Origin: Haemaphysalis longicornis
Taxonomy: Eukaryota; Arthropoda; Arachnida; Ixodida; Ixodidae
Direction: 5' to 3'
DNA: 64,000 bases
NCBI GenBank assembly: GCA_013339765.2
Contig: CM023453.1
Span: forward strand, 84,262,685-84,326,684
Shown: positions 32,401 to 44,529 of the stretch, piece by piece
How positions within the stretch are numbered: position 1 is the stretch's first letter
Layout: every line of letters begins with the position of its first letter
The notes under the pieces: generated by a model
Databases searched by the model: none
Told to the model about the DNA's origin: nothing
What the model saw: only the letters and a program-made list of their open reading frames with translations
Translations under genes and position numbers: made by a program

Positions 32401-34100
32401 TAGGTAAGTAACCTGCAAAAGCAGTAGTTCATTTCACTGCATACTCCATGCGGTGCCGTGCCTAAAGTGGACGCTTTCTGGCTGGTATTTCAAACTTTTT
32501 CGCTCGTGGCCGTCGTTGTCCCAAATCACTGTTGCCAGATGTGCGCAAACGTCAATTGGCTGTTCTACGCTGAAAGTTTCCAGGCTGGCCAAGGTGGTGT
32601 CGCATCATCGGGGCGCAGTCTGCACGTGCCGAGAAGCGCTGCGCAAACAGCCCAAGTGACTGTCAGCTGCAAAAGCAGTAGTTGATTTCGCTGCATACTC
32701 GATGCGGTGCCATGCCGGAAGATAGTGACAATAGGAACAAGATGTACTGCAGGTGGTTAGGCTACCCTACTGAATTTCAATACCTCGTTCTCGGCGCGGG
32801 GTTGAAGCTATCGGTAAAGGGTGCCCGCCCCCGGTTCCAACTTTATCGCCCGTGAAAGGTGCGAGGTACTTACTGCAAGTGGTTAGCCAACCGACTCAAT
32901 CCTACATTGCGCCCTTCCGTTCGCTGCGACCAGCTGTTTATAAACAATCCGCAAAGCGAGCGCACTTAGTTCTACCCTGGTTTTTATGTTTGGGCCCGGG
33001 CAACGAGAACTGTTCGAAACGGGTGCGGGGAAAAGAGTTTATTTCACGCTAGGTTCATGCGAGGGAAGAGCATATGAGATGGCCGTGATAGCCAGACGAG
33101 GTGAGGTAAAGGCGCCTGCCTGAACGTCACTGCCGCCTAGCCGGGCACAACACACCGAAAGCAAGAGAACAGAGTCGTCACTTGTCGCTTCAGAAGAGGC
33201 ACCAATCGTAACCACCTCATTGTGGTGTAAGGGACCGATGTAGTCGGGCAGACCGGCCGCTCGAGTATTTAAACGCATTGCGCCATCCGTTGAGCACAAA
33301 TCTTAAAAGTACCATCCAGTCTCCTGGGCCAGAGAAGTTGTTGAGGTCGGCCATGGCTTGGACACCTAAAAGCTACCATTGCCAGGGTGAGATCGCCTAG
33401 CACCAGCTGTTTCCCCTCTAAACTTCACCGGTGCCTTACAGTTTGACCCAATGGCTATACCACCAGAAAAAGAAATGGAAACCAGAGAGAAAAGTGCCAG
33501 ATTTATTTACTTATTCCTCAGAAAATACCCCATCGTTTATCGTCGAGCAAAAGCCGAGAGAGCTACGAAACGTATGATTTTTCAAAAAAAAAAAACGTTT
33601 AAATCAGCTTTTAGTGTCCCTTCAATAATACAGCAATTGAAATAACGGCAGTGATAAAATCATCCTTTGTCGTATTTCTCTACTTCATTTGTATTGATTA
33701 CCAAGTGTTCTACGAAAATTTGTTCTGGAACTTCAATTACACTCTTCCTAAACCCTCACTTGCTACTTGTTGCATGTGGTGCTTGCTACGAACAAAAACG
33801 CTCGGCATGGCCAGTCCACAGTGGTAATTTTAGGACAGTTGAAGGAGTAAACCTTGAATTTATCAATGAATCTCAATTTTTGCAATCGGCTTACTAGAAA
33901 TAATTTGAAGCTCAGTGCTCAAATCGAATGGTTAGAACAAGATTTTTGCATAATACACGTCTCAGTAAATTGGTCCAACCAAAAATTATAATTTCCAAGG
34001 AATGGCAAGTGTATAACCTGAATAAAATCAATTCTTTAGGGATTGTAAATTTAAGCAGATGTTGTCTTTACTTAATTGCCACTGGTGGCATATTTTGCAG
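32401..34100. other. No gene; several local direct repeats
   Basis: CTGCAAAAGCAGTAGTT starts two ~50-bp near-identical repeats at 32413-32463 and 32667-32716. A second pair (GTACTGCAGGTGGTTAGGCT and its variant) lies near 32742 and 32868. 32790-32860 inversely matches about 24540-24600. TTTTAGTGTCCCTTCAA at about 33610 resembles a DNA transposon end. Confidence 0.45.
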
Positions 34101-34101
34101 A

Positions 34102-34299
34102 GGCCTGGCGAGAGCACCACACTTGAAAGAACTCATGACATTGAGAACGACCCATCCGAAGGGAAACCTCAGCTGCCGCATTTCATCGTTGTCGTCGTAC
34201 ATCGTCACGCTGGGCATACTACTGAGCTGGACCTCTTTCACTCCTGTTTCTGGCGAAAATCAAACGAATAACTGTTCAGACTACTCTCTCATATACGAA
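34102..34299 (+). CDS. Doubtful exon, signal-peptide-like
   Basis: A frame open from 33928 to 34344 contains a Met at 34135, a basic stretch (TLRTTHPKGN), a hydrophobic segment (SSYIVTLGILLSWTSF) and a small-residue site (PVSG), then ENQTNNCSDYSLIYE with an N-glycosylation sequon. At 34300 the perfect donor GTAAGT follows in phase 0. A weak acceptor (ATATTTTGCAG) precedes 34102. This would fit the first coding exon of a small secreted protein, a common tick product class, but no downstream exon was found and the neighbouring DNA is transposon-rich. Confidence 0.2.
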
Positions 34300-34375
34300 G
34301 TAAGTTTATTCAATTTATGCTGTTTCACTTATTTGTCATTTTGACTGCGGATGAAGCAGGAATACTTCAACCAGA

Positions 34376-36260
34376 AGGTTTATTTATTTATTTAAGTTTA
34401 CCCAGAGGGCTTACAAGAAGCGTTCTAGAGGGGAGAGGCTACATCAATAGTGGAATACAAGGCACGTAAAATAAGAGAACTCAAAGAAATAAACCAAGAG
34501 CAAGAAGGCATGAGCCTACACACGCATGTTACGCTACAATAACAAATATAAAATGAATATAATAAAAAAACTGAAAAACACACTGCTAAGCCACAATACA
34601 AGTATAAAGTGAACATAAGCAAGAACTCACAAAAAGATTGCTGTGCGAAAATTCAGAGTTGATGTTAGTGCGTGCGCTTTCACATCAACAACAATAAAGA
34701 AAAGAAAGATAAGCAGATAGGGCGTAGGGGTGCATGTTTTAGATGAGGCTTGTAAGTGCAACATGAAAAAGGTGAGTGTCTGTGATAGTAACCAATGAGG
34801 CTGGCAGATGAGTCCAATCAGTGCACGTTTAGGAAGAAATGAGTTACGGCATGATGTAGTGCGCTGGAATGGAATGCAAACTTTATGATGGTGGTCTTCA
34901 CGGGTACAAGTATAGGGACGGGATGCGATAAGACGTGGTCGCAGCAGATGATTGTGATAATAAATTTTGTGAAATAGGCAAAGTAGAGAACGCTTTCTGC
35001 GAGAGGCAAGAGAGGGAATGTTTAGTGTGGCTTTCATGTTAGTAACGCTTGCTGTGCGGTGGTAGTCGGAAAGAATGAAGCGGACTGAGTGGTTCTTAGC
35101 ACTTTTTAAACTATTAAGTTGATGTAACCGGGGTCCCAAACAGAAGAGGCGTATTCTAGGTTAGACCAAATGTAAGCAAAATAAAATTGTTTTTTGAGTG
35201 AGGTGGTGCAAGGTGGAAGTTTAGTTTCAGGTATCCAAGCATACGGTTCAATTTTGAAGCTATGTACTCGATATTCTGTTCCCTGGAAATATTGCTAGAT
35301 ATATGTATAGCACGGTATTTGTATGAAACTACGGAGTCAAGGGGAATATTGTTGGGGAAATAGTTTGGACAGGAGGAATTGTTGCGCGAAATTCTCATTG
35401 ATTGGCATTTAGAAATGTTCAGATGGATATGCCAGAGCGTACACCAAGCAGTGATATTATCGAGGTCAGTCTGCAGCGCTGCAATATCTGAGTTAGTAGT
35501 TTGCTTGCGGTACACAACACAATCATCTGCGAAAACACAGATAGAACTGAATATATTACTAGGAAGGTCATTGATGTAGACTAAGAAGAGCAATGGCGCT
35601 AAAACAAAGCCCTGAGACACACCAGAACTGACGGGAGTTGAAGGTGAGTTTATTTCATTAGCGAGCACATAGTGAGTTTGGTTAGTTAGGAAGGCGATAA
35701 TTAATTGCAAGACTTAATAACAATGTTTAACTGACTGAGTTTTAGGATTAGAAGTTGATGGTTAACCGTGTCAAAAGTTTTCGCAAAGTCTAAAAACACA
35801 CAATCGGTTTCGAATCCTGAGTCGAGAGATGAATGCAAATCGTTAGTGAATGTGAGAAGTTGCGTTTCTCGCAAATAATGTTTTTGAAATACATGCTGAG
35901 ATGGATGGAAAAATTATTCGATTCAAGGAAGTTAACCAAGTGCTAAAAAATGATGTGTTCAAGAATTTTGAATTGCACAGATGTGAGTGAGATTGGCCGG
36001 TAGTTAGATACGTTTTGCGTGTTTCCTGATTTGTGAAGAGGAACTACTTTGCCTGTTTTTCAATCAGTAGGCAAGCATCCATCGTTAAGAGATTTGTTGA
36101 AGATGCCATGCAGTATTATAGAACTGTTTTCTAAAGGGCTTTCAAAAAATTAAGAAGTAATTCCATCATTGCCACAGGAAGATGAATGCTTAAGCTCCGT
36201 GATAATAGGTCTTATCCCAGCATAGTCAAGAGCATTAAATCCATGTAAAATCCATAGCTG
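34376..36260 (-). pseudogene. CR1-type LINE, RT and C-terminal region with (AAAT)n end
   Basis: Minus strand from 36260: ALDYAGIRPIITELK, SSSCGNDGIT, TGKVVPLHKSGN, NYRPISLTSVQFKILEH, LRETQLLTF and VFLDFAKTFDTVNH (first RT Asp), then FLTNQTHYVLANE, VSSGVSQGFVLAPLLF, ICVFADDCVVYRK (catalytic Asp pair, about 35530) and VVSYKYRAIHISSN. A C-terminal extension (34627-35139) follows. The 3' end at 34376-34397 is an ATTT/AAAT tail on the other strand. Several stops and frameshifts are present. A 5'-truncated dead copy, distinct from that at 29750. Confidence 0.85.
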
Positions 36261-37607
36261 AACATTGTATATTTAGTACGCGTTTCTCGCCGATTTCAAG
36301 AATATGTATTTATTGCATTGCAAATACAATATAGTCTGCGGGCTCAGAAGCGTGCGTTGATGACATAGCAAATGCGAAAAGTGTGCATAAAAATGTTTTG
36401 GTTAGTTCTGGCGACACATGGGAAATTTCTATTCGATTGCTTCTGATGAAAGTAAAAAAATGCGTGTTCGTATTAACAGTTGCATTTCGAATGGAAGTAC
36501 AAGCACGAAAATGGACGTAAGGTACAGTTGTTTTCGTTACCAGTTAAACAATTTTAGGTCAGCAAGTTAGCAACTGTAACCTTTGAATCCTGGAGTGGCA
36601 GCATATAAATAAGCTCTAAACGCTAAAATGTGTGCAAGGTACAGCTGTATAGAACAATTAATACTCTACAGGAACCAGTTGGGAATTCTTGTTTTTAAAC
36701 GTAAGTGGTAAGACATAAAGGAACGCTTTAAATGTTCCTTCGAAAATACAAATTTTCTGGCAGCTGTCTTGCTAGAAATTTTCTGTAAAGTTTTGTTTTC
36801 TGTCTTTTATGTTTCTGTTATTTCCGAGGCATTTTCTCTTTTTAAAACAGGAAATTTATCTAGAAAACAGAGCGCAAAAAAGACAAGGAGAGAGAGAATG
36901 ATACACGTAAGGGACTGCGTGTATCACTGCTAACACGATAAACTTGCCAAACCGCCAAACTCATTGCTATCATTGCTAAACTTGCCAAACCACCTCCGCT
37001 CACTGACTAGCATGCATCAATAATTGCAGATGATGGGACTGTCTGGCTCCGTCCGGAGGGAACTCCAAGCCTCTATTCTGCACTCACTTCACGATATGCG
37101 AAGATGGCTGCATTGGCATTGGCTTCAGTGAGCGGTAGCAGTCTGGCCGGTTGCGTAAAACTCAAGCTAGAGTGCTTTCAGTGAGCGAAAAGGGTGAAGT
37201 ATAACTATCACAAAGGGCTAGTCACAAAAAAAAACGCTTGGAGATATTTCAACCACTAACTATTACATCAGCAAGCAGACCCATAACCTCTTCTCCAAAT
37301 CGCGCTACGGGAAATCGTGTCTGACGAGCTGGCTTGGACACCACTTGGACGGAACGTAACACTCCTGATCCTTCCGCCGGGACGGAACTCTAAACACCGC
37401 CATCAAAAAAAGCTTATGCTGAGGTGATCGTCACAAGCGAGACACGGCGCAAAACGCTTGGCGCCTGCGTGCGGTCCATTCTAAAATATATGGCACATAC
37501 GAGGGGGTTGTTCGTTTTCGGGTTTTAATTTTTTTTTCGGGGGTAAAAATCGGGTGCTTTTTTTCAAAGAGATGATAGGGGAGAAATCGAGCTTTTTTAT
37601 GTAAAGA
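36261..37607. other. No recognisable gene
   Basis: A short repeated phrase AAACTTGCCAAACC occurs twice near 36940-36990. No coding motif was seen. Confidence 0.5.
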
Positions 37608-37889
37608 CCCACCACGGTGGCTCAGTGGGTAAGGTTTTGTGCTGCTGAGAACAAGGACGCAGGTCCGGTACAAAGCCGTGGCGGCCGCTTTTCTGATTCA
37701 AGCGAAAAGCAAAAATGGCCGTATGTTCAAAATTTCGGCGCACGTTAAAGCTCCCCAGGTGGTCAAAATTAATCCGGAGCACTCGACTACGGCACGCCTT
37801 ATCGTCTGCAGAGCGTCGGCGGGTAAAAGTCACAAGCACTCTTTTTTGTAAAGCCATTGCGAAATTCACGGTTTTTGGGTTAAATCTAT
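37608..37889 (+). mobile_element. tRNA-derived SINE, plus orientation
   Basis: Starts CCACGGTGGCTCAGTGGGTA (box A-like), followed by a degraded box B (CAGGTCCGGTACAAAGCC). The body carries GGCGGCCGCTTTTCTG, GCGCACGTTAAAG, CCCAGGTGGTCAAAATTAAT and CCGGAGC..TCGACTACGGCACGCC, the signature order of the ixodid tick SINE family (Ruka type). Confidence 0.75.
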
Positions 37890-39500
37890 AGATGTACATT
37901 TGAGTAATACACTGTGCACAGTGAGTAATACGCTCACCTTATGACGAGATTCTGAACTCTAACGCATTAAAATATGTGTTTGTTTCAAGCCAGTGATCGG
38001 GGGATATCTGGATTTTCTACCAAATGCTCTCCAAAGTTTGGCGTTTCTTTTGAAAGGAATTAGTAATGATAGTAGAGAGCATTGATAACACCTAACAAAT
38101 AAAGCATTTTATTCATGAACAGCTGGTAATAGCTTGTTCACCCCTTGTTCTCATGCATCATCATCTGCATGCGCAACCTGTCGGTCTGCATTCGAGACCT
38201 GTCTGACCGTTGAACGTATATACTTTTCAACACAACTTTCATTAGGTGGCACAAAAATGTCAGTGCAGCATTTTCCAGCCTGGGGTAGGAAACGCTAAAG
38301 TCATTCCGATACTCAGTATGTTTGGAATCTGTGTTTCTGGGGCTTGCCTCCAGCAAATACTGGTTGGGAATGGCGGATTGTCATCGCTCAATTGTGCGCA
38401 GGTTGCTACTTTGAAAAGGTTCATTCGGGGAGACATCGGGATGAATCCGATGCGCCTGAAACTTATTCGGGGTACAAAAACAGGGTATAATCGTGTTTTA
38501 CCCAAAAACGAACAACCATAGGCATACGTTGCTGACGCCACATGGCGGTAACAACAGCCTCTGCGTATCGCTCGCGTTTCGCTCTCAGTGAGTCATATTT
38601 TTAGTAAACTAGTGTGGCATCATTCGTCTGAGCGGCTTATTCCGACAGGTACAGCGCATATGTGCCGCAAGGATAAATCCCGTTGTCGTTTGCTACAGCC
38701 GATGCATGCGCTGGTGAGCTTTTCCCACTTGTTAGGCTAAGTAACCTCGCGCTATCGCTCAAGGGGACTTAGTGAAAAAAACCGGCTTTACCTTAAGTCC
38801 CAACACACCATTTTAGCCAATTGCAAAAAGCATATCCCCTTATCTGCCTCCGATATAACCGAGAGGCGACGTATCGTTGCGCTACGGGACAAGCGCTATA
38901 TTACAACCTATTTTTATCCAACAAGCGAACAGCTGTGCGGGTGTGAGATAGCGAGGAATAAATATGAATGGGGCGGGACATCTATGCGACAGAGCTAAAA
39001 TTTAGGTGCTCATTCTTGCAAGCGGAGAACTTCACGAAAAAAAATTAAAGCCGTTCCACTCAATTTGAAAGCTGTCGGAAGTGCAGATCAGTGATTCGCC
39101 ATAATAAGTTGTACCGCCGTTGTCCACTTACTGCTACCACACCATGCAATTCAAACTTCCCGCTTTCGCAGTGCTCGCGCGCCTCCTGCCTGAAACTGCG
39201 CCAGCGGAAGGTCTGTTCTCTTTGTGCTTTTTCTCCACGCACGTGCCGGCGTTGCCCTGCCAAATTTTGCGTGTACTATCGTAAAACCCAACCAAACGGG
39301 CATCCTTAACTAAAGGAACGCGGGCACTGTCGGTCAATTACGTATATTTTTCATCAAATGTACCTATAGTTTTTTTTGCGCTAAACAACGGCAAGATGTA
39401 TGACAAGCGCCAGCGTTTCACGAGTTTCGAACGCTTATGACTATATAAAGCGCTTAGCTTTCGAAGACTCTGGGGTACGCCGCGAACAACAGCGTTACTT
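37890..39500. other. No recognisable gene
   Basis: Complementary open frames at 38138-38541 cover a segment with GGGTATAATCGTGTTTTACCC (partly palindromic). No motif. Probably repeat-derived. Confidence 0.45.
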
Positions 39501-39506
39501 GGATAC

Positions 39507-39660
39507 GATTTGATTGGATTGGCTACACTGGCCGAGTTTGACCAGTTTCGCATAGTTTCTGGAGAGCCGTGCTGCGCAAGCGCAAGGATTGGATTGGATT
39601 GCATCAGATTGGATTGGGTTGGTTTTGGATTGGATTGCATTGAATGGGATTGAGATTGGA
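39507..39660. repeat. Irregular GATTG minisatellite
   Basis: Repeated GGATTGGATTG-like words interrupted by unique sequence. Frames across it read QSNP repeats and are artefacts. Confidence 0.8.
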
Positions 39661-40024
39661 TGATAAGCAGCAGAAAGCATGATAATCACCTAATCCTAGA
39701 CAACCAGGAAAGCTGAGAATAACCAGCTGAACCTTAGCTCAGGCTACGTACATCCTGGCATACCCGCTTGGCTTTCGAAACCTCTGGGTTACGCCGCGGT
39801 GAAGGGACCGTGACAGGCTACACCGTAACACCGGGGCGATATGCTTAGTTCCAGCGAGCGAGCTAGGATGACAAGGCGAGCTTCTTAAGTGCTCTGCACT
39901 CAAAAGCCAGCCTTTTTTCTGGAATAGCTGCTGCCTACGACGAAGACGCCATTTGCAAAAAGCAGCTTTTCAAGACTGCCGCACTGCAGGACCGCAACAA
40001 AACGACGGTGGCGGAACGATTGAT
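39661..40024. other. No recognisable gene
   Basis: Nothing identifiable. GATTGATTGATTGATTG at about 40018 forms the tail of the adjacent minus-strand SINE. Confidence 0.45.
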
Positions 40025-40262
40025 TGATTGATTGTAGGGTTTACCGCGCCGACGCAACGCAGGTGATGAGGCGTGCCGTAACAGAGGTTCTGGATTAATT
40101 TTGACCACGCGGGAATCTTTAACGTGCGCCGAAATCTCCTATGCAGGGGCGTTTTTTGCTTTCCGCCTTCACCAGAAAAGCGGCCGCCGCCTACGGGAAT
40201 CGAACCCGCGACCTCGTCTCAGCAACGCAACTTTCTAGCCACTCCAGTACCACGGCGGGTTT
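40018..40262 (-). mobile_element. tRNA-derived SINE, minus orientation
   Basis: On the minus strand: CCGCCGTGGTACTGGAGTGG (box A-like), GGTCGCGGGTTCGATTCCCG (box B), GGCGGCGGCCGCTTTTCTGG, GCGCACGTTAAAGATTCCC and GTGGTCAAAATTAATCC, ending at a (CAAT)n tail. It adjoins the CR1 RT fragment on its right. Confidence 0.8.
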
Positions 40263-40780
40263 CCAGTGGAAAATCGTGTTGTATTTGTGTTATGGTTGAG
40301 CTGAAGTCATATGGCCTGGTTATAAAGCCTGCAGCCCGAGTTTGCACTGCTTCTATTTTGTCAATTAAATAATTTTGGTAGGGGGACCAAACGGAAGAAG
40401 TGAACTCTAGCTGTGGAAACAAAAAAAGTTTTATAGGCAAGTGGACGAATGTTAGGCGGAGCAGCATGCACATTTCGACGTGATTATCTCAATGATCGTG
40501 GAGCTTTAGCGCATATGGCGTTAATGTGGGTGGACCATGAAAGGTTTGCTGTTAAGTGCTCGCTGAGGTATTTATAATTTAAAGCCTCATTAATTAAATG
40601 GTTGTTTAGGAAGTAAGAAAAAGTAGAGTTAACGCGTTTTTGGCTGAAAGATTTTTGTGGCACTTGGTAAAGTTCAGAGGCATTTGCAAGGTATTGCACC
40701 AGTCGCAGATAGCATTTAGGTCCTTTTGAAGAGTTACGCTGTCACTAGGAGTTAAAATACGAAAGTTGTGGAACGGTCGC
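40263..40780 (-). pseudogene. CR1-type RT, C-terminal half
   Basis: Minus strand: TPSDSVTLQKDLNAICDWCN, PLNFTKCH, YKYLSEHLTANLSWSTHINA and LEFTSSVWSPYQNYLIDKIE then AVQTRAAGFI, the post-catalytic RT and thumb region of CR1-like LINEs, in two frames. The preceding RT part (motif SGVPEGSVLGPLLF) lies at 41848-42060, so foreign DNA separates them. The 3' side stops at the SINE. Confidence 0.8.
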
Positions 40781-41847
40781 TGACGTCGATGATCGATGCG
40801 ATGAAACGACAATTCGCTGGCTCGTTGGTCGATGGCAGATAGCCCACGACGGTCTACTACAGTAAACTCAAAATGTACAATATGTACACTTTATTTACAC
40901 TAAGCATTTACAACTCAAGGCTCATGATCGTATAGAAGAGCTCGGGCAAGGCCCGCGTCGAGCGGTGCTCGCCGCTCTCTCTCTTGTCTCTCTCCGTCCC
41001 CCAAAACACCACACTCCTCGGTTTTACCACTAAAAGCCCGCCCACAAAAGGGACGTCACAGCTTGAGAGTGAGGCTGGCTCATTGAATAAACCACACTAG
41101 GCCACTAATTGGCCACCGTGACAAACAAAGCTAGATGGGTTCAAAATAGTCACATGAGCCACCTCTCTCACTCTCATACAGTAACGCAAAGGTATTCCGC
41201 AAAAGACAAATATAACAGAAATGAAAACCAACCAACTAAAAGCAAACCCAACTCCGGGAATCGGCTCTCGGGCTACACGTGCTCCGCGCCGCCAGAGTTC
41301 CTTTCCTTTGTTAACACGTGGAGCGCCTTACAAAGCCTGGTCACCTACCTACTGACGCATCTCAGCCACCGAGTCGCCACTTTCAGACGCGTGGCGAACG
41401 GAAACTTCGCCCACTAACTTTGAGCAGTGCAACTGTCATAGACTGCACGTCTGGTGACCAAGGTTTGACCCCTTGACTGACCTTCAGCTCCCGTCCCGTT
41501 CGGGGATCCGCATGGCAGTTATCGCGGTAATTAAAATATCAACGGTCCCTTTCCGCCGGCTCCTCAGACGAACGCAAGGAAATTCTCCTTTGGAAAGCTG
41601 ACATCGCTTTCAGCTATTATAGAGCGGCCGACGCATTTGTATGCGTCGTCTCCGGGCCCGCTCGTCTGGTGGACACAAAAGCGTGGCGATTAACAAAGAA
41701 GCCTCCGCGGTTTCTCCTTACGCCCCTCATGCCAAGTCCACTCGGCCGGCGGGGAATCAAACACAATACAGGTAAACAAGCTAACGCCAGCGGAAGATAT
41801 CTAGTTGCCGGCTGGTTTTAATTAAGTGTTTAATTATTAAGTATTTA
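40781..41847. mobile_element. Insertion inside CR1 RT, possibly a solo LTR
   Basis: This block separates two parts of one RT reading order. The left edge reads TGACGTCGATGATCG. On the minus strand a polyadenylation signal (TAAATAAAGTGTACA) lies about 110 bases before that edge, which would be a ...CA end, as in LTRs. I could not fix the right edge or a target duplication, and no retroviral gene is present. Confidence 0.35.
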
Positions 41848-42060
41848 ATTATTTAATTATTAACTTAACATTCAAAACATCGCATGCAAATGGTACAAGA
41901 GAAGGCAAGTCATTACAAATGTTAAAAAAGTAAGGGGCCGAGAACGCTGCCTTCAGGCACGCCGGAGGTGAGAGGGGAAAGAGAAGTATAACCATTAACT
42001 ACCGTAAACTGTTCACGTATGGAAAGGAAGTTACGATGCCAAAATACAGTAATTAGCCCT
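41848..42060 (-). pseudogene. CR1-type RT, central part
   Basis: Minus strand: VFWHRNFLSIREQFTVVNG then SGVPEGSVLGPLLF, followed after a shift by ICNDLPSLV. This is the RT motif just before the F-A-D-D box, which is missing at the junction with 40780. Confidence 0.7.
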
Positions 42061-42495
42061 GGTTATCGCTCTGGATATTAGCTTTGGTTATTAGCCAAAT
42101 AACAATGTCGTCTGCGTATAACATTCCCGGAATACGCTTTTGAGCCACTTCCCCTTGCAGCATATGCGTTAGGTTGAACCCGAGTTGTCTTTCTTTTAGT
42201 TTCTTTTCTAAACCTGCCGTGTAAAGCATAAACAGTACTGGGCTTAAAGAACATCCATGTTTCAGTCCTCAGTGGGTGTTGACCTACTGTGCGCATTTCG
42301 GCCCTTCCCATGTCAGGTGCTCTCTATTATTTTTACAGATTGATATCACGAACTCTATTAAACTCGCTATCTAAGCACAGGAATTTGAGCATTCTCCACA
42401 GCAGTTCTCTGTTTACGCTATCATATGCCCCTTTAATGTCCAAGAGCGTAATCTACAATGGTCTATTCTCAGCTTTCGCAATTTGAGTGCACTGT
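42060..42495 (-). pseudogene. RT fragment of another non-LTR element
   Basis: Minus strand: LLDIKGAYDSVNRELLWRML (first Asp, about 42440), then in shifted frames SLSPVLFMLYTAGLEKKLKE and GMLYADDIVIW (about 42100). The YADDI and SPVLF types differ from the CR1 copies around it. Clade not determined. Confidence 0.7.
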
Positions 42496-42496
42496 G

Positions 42497-42650
42497 TTAT
42501 TTATTTATTTATTTCGGAGTTCCCACCAACAGCCCTAGGCCTTCCTTGGGTTATTCACTGGAAGTACAGGTCGACACAGAATAAAAAAAACAATGAAGTA
42601 GGGATACTGGTTGCGAAGTGCAGTGACTCACGGAGTACAGTGTAGCTCCG
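42497..42650 (-). mobile_element. CR1 3' end with (AAAT)n tail
   Basis: TTATTTATTTATTTATTTCGG is a minus-strand AAAT tail, preceded (on that strand) by CCTAGGGCTGTTGGTGGGAAC. A very short 5'-truncated insertion. Confidence 0.5.
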
Positions 42651-42945
42651 CGCGCGCACACACACACACACGTACACACGCACGCACACTCGCACGCACG
42701 CACGCACACACGCACGCACGCACACGCACACGCACACACGCACACGCACACGCACACACGCACACGCCCGTGCACGCGCACGCACGCACGCATGCACACG
42801 GAAACACACACGTAAACACACAAGCACACACATACACACGCACACGCACGCGCACACGCACACACGCACACGCACACACACACGCCCGTGCGCGCACGCA
42901 CGCACGCACGCACGCACACGCAAACACACACGTAAACACACAAGC
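42651..42945. repeat. CA/CG-rich microsatellite, about 300 bp
   Basis: Mixed (CA)n, (CACG)n and (GCAC)n. An imperfect internal duplication repeats the segment ending CAAGCACA near 42830 and 42945. Confidence 0.95.
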
Positions 42946-43415
42946 ACAAATTACACGAGTAAGATATGAACATTTCGGTCGGGTGCGTCAGCAAGGAGGA
43001 AGAGACGGATAATGAAAAAGTAAAGGCATCTGCAAAACACTCATGTTCTAAGCACTCAAATTGACGTATCATATTAGTGAAAACAAATAACGCGAAATGC
43101 ATGTAAAATGCATTGAAATGTATGGACAAAACTTACGTGCGCATGAACACACGCCCACACACGCGCAGTCCCTCGTATACCATACTCCCAGAGCACAAAT
43201 AGCTTCAGGTACTTGCATTTTGAAGAGCATGTTTGAAAAATATAATACTGCCTGAAAAGACGTCTAAGAATACATAAAAATCATCATTACCGAGGCGTTG
43301 CAGACGATATACAGGTGAAGGCATCTCTGTGGTTGTTACATGAAACCACAAGTGGGGACGGAGCGCTCGCCTTGGCTCCGTTACCCGAACAGAGCCCACT
43401 AGTTTGGGGCTGTCA
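42946..43415. other. No recognisable gene
   Basis: No motif in any frame. Confidence 0.5.
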
Positions 43416-43418
43416 AAT

Positions 43419-44510
43419 TTACTTGAACAGAAAAAATAAATCGCGGTTCGTGCGTCTACGTTGTAATTCTTCCAGGTTAAGCTGCTTTAGGACGTCGTTG
43501 TAAGCCCATTGTGCATGCGAGGTGTAGCAGCGAGAGAAGATGCGAGTGAACCTTTTTGCACCCTCTCTAGGCGCAATTATGACGAAGCACTCACACAGTT
43601 CCCTACTGCCGATGCAAACTTCACCGTTGGGATAACGAGGGCTTTCTACAGGGCTAGAAAACACCATCCACTTGAGAACTCTTTTGTTGCGCGAGAGATC
43701 GCACCCAGAGTCCGAAGAGATATGCGTGCTAGGCGGTTAACAAGAGGAGTAAGTCAAGAATACATGAAAACACTCAACTCGCGTGTTACGGTCGCTCTTT
43801 TGAGAGTCTGAGAGCCGAGGTGATACAAAAAGTCAAAGGAGAACTTTTTCGAATGTATGCAATAGCACAGGACTTAATAGAATTCAGGTCTAGGTAGTTA
43901 GTTTTGCACCAGCGGGAAATTGCGTGCCCGTCGCTTTGAAGCTGGGCGTAATCTACCTCTGATACCACTGCAAGGTAAATTTTCATGTCGTCTGCAAACC
44001 GCAAGAAAGAGGAATGCTTTACAATGAACTGTACATAATTCACGAATAAGTTAAACAGTAAAGGGTCGAGGATGAAGCCTCGGGGAGCGCCGCATGGTAC
44101 AGCTAAGCTGCCGCCTGCGTACTGAACGAAGTTTCTTCTGTTTGAGGTAAGTAGAGGACCACACGCAAAAAGCAAGAGACAGGCGATACGCAGACAGCTT
44201 GCGAAGGAGCATATCATGGTTTCCGTGGTCGAAGGCCTTGCTGCAGTCGAAGTAGATGGCGTTCATTTGAAAACAATAAAGTATGCAGTTGCTGGCGTCA
44301 CTAAAAAAGAAGGCAAGGTTCGACTCGACGTACTGGGCAAGCATAAACCCGTGCTGATTACTTTGAATCAACAAATCCTCGTCTAAGCGCCTGTCTTGTA
44401 TAAATCCATTCTGAAGTTGCCCAAAAATATTATTTTCTTCCTTTGATGCTTGAAAATTTGACTTTATCATCTGCGATACGAACCTATACACCACTGACGT
44501 TACTGGGAGT
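43419..44510 (-). pseudogene. Non-LTR RT with thumb region
   Basis: Minus strand: VYRFVSQMIKS, QLQNGFIQDRR, AIYFDCSKAFDHGNHDMLL (first Asp, about 44260), GGSLAVPCGAPRGFILDPLLF, SFLRFADDMKIYLAV (catalytic pair, about 44000), CKTNYLDLNSIKS, then YTSHAQWAYNDVLKQLNL to 43419. The order is complete for RT palm and thumb, with frameshifts near 44160 and 43800. Jockey/CR1-like by motif style. A different element from the one to its right. Confidence 0.8.
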
Positions 44511-44529
44511 GGTCTCTATTGATCAGTAC

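Noticed and set aside
34059..34271. Metalloprotease-like reading (HAGHTTELD) in the frame overlapping the candidate exon
   Set aside because: No zinc-binding HExxH motif and the frame stops at once; chance similarity.
38138..38541. Overlapping frames on both strands as a gene
   Set aside because: Both strands are open over the same interval, with no motif; looks like a repeat with favourable composition.
42551..43129. Cys/Val-rich long frames on both strands
   Set aside because: They run through a CA/CG microsatellite and have no start context or domain.
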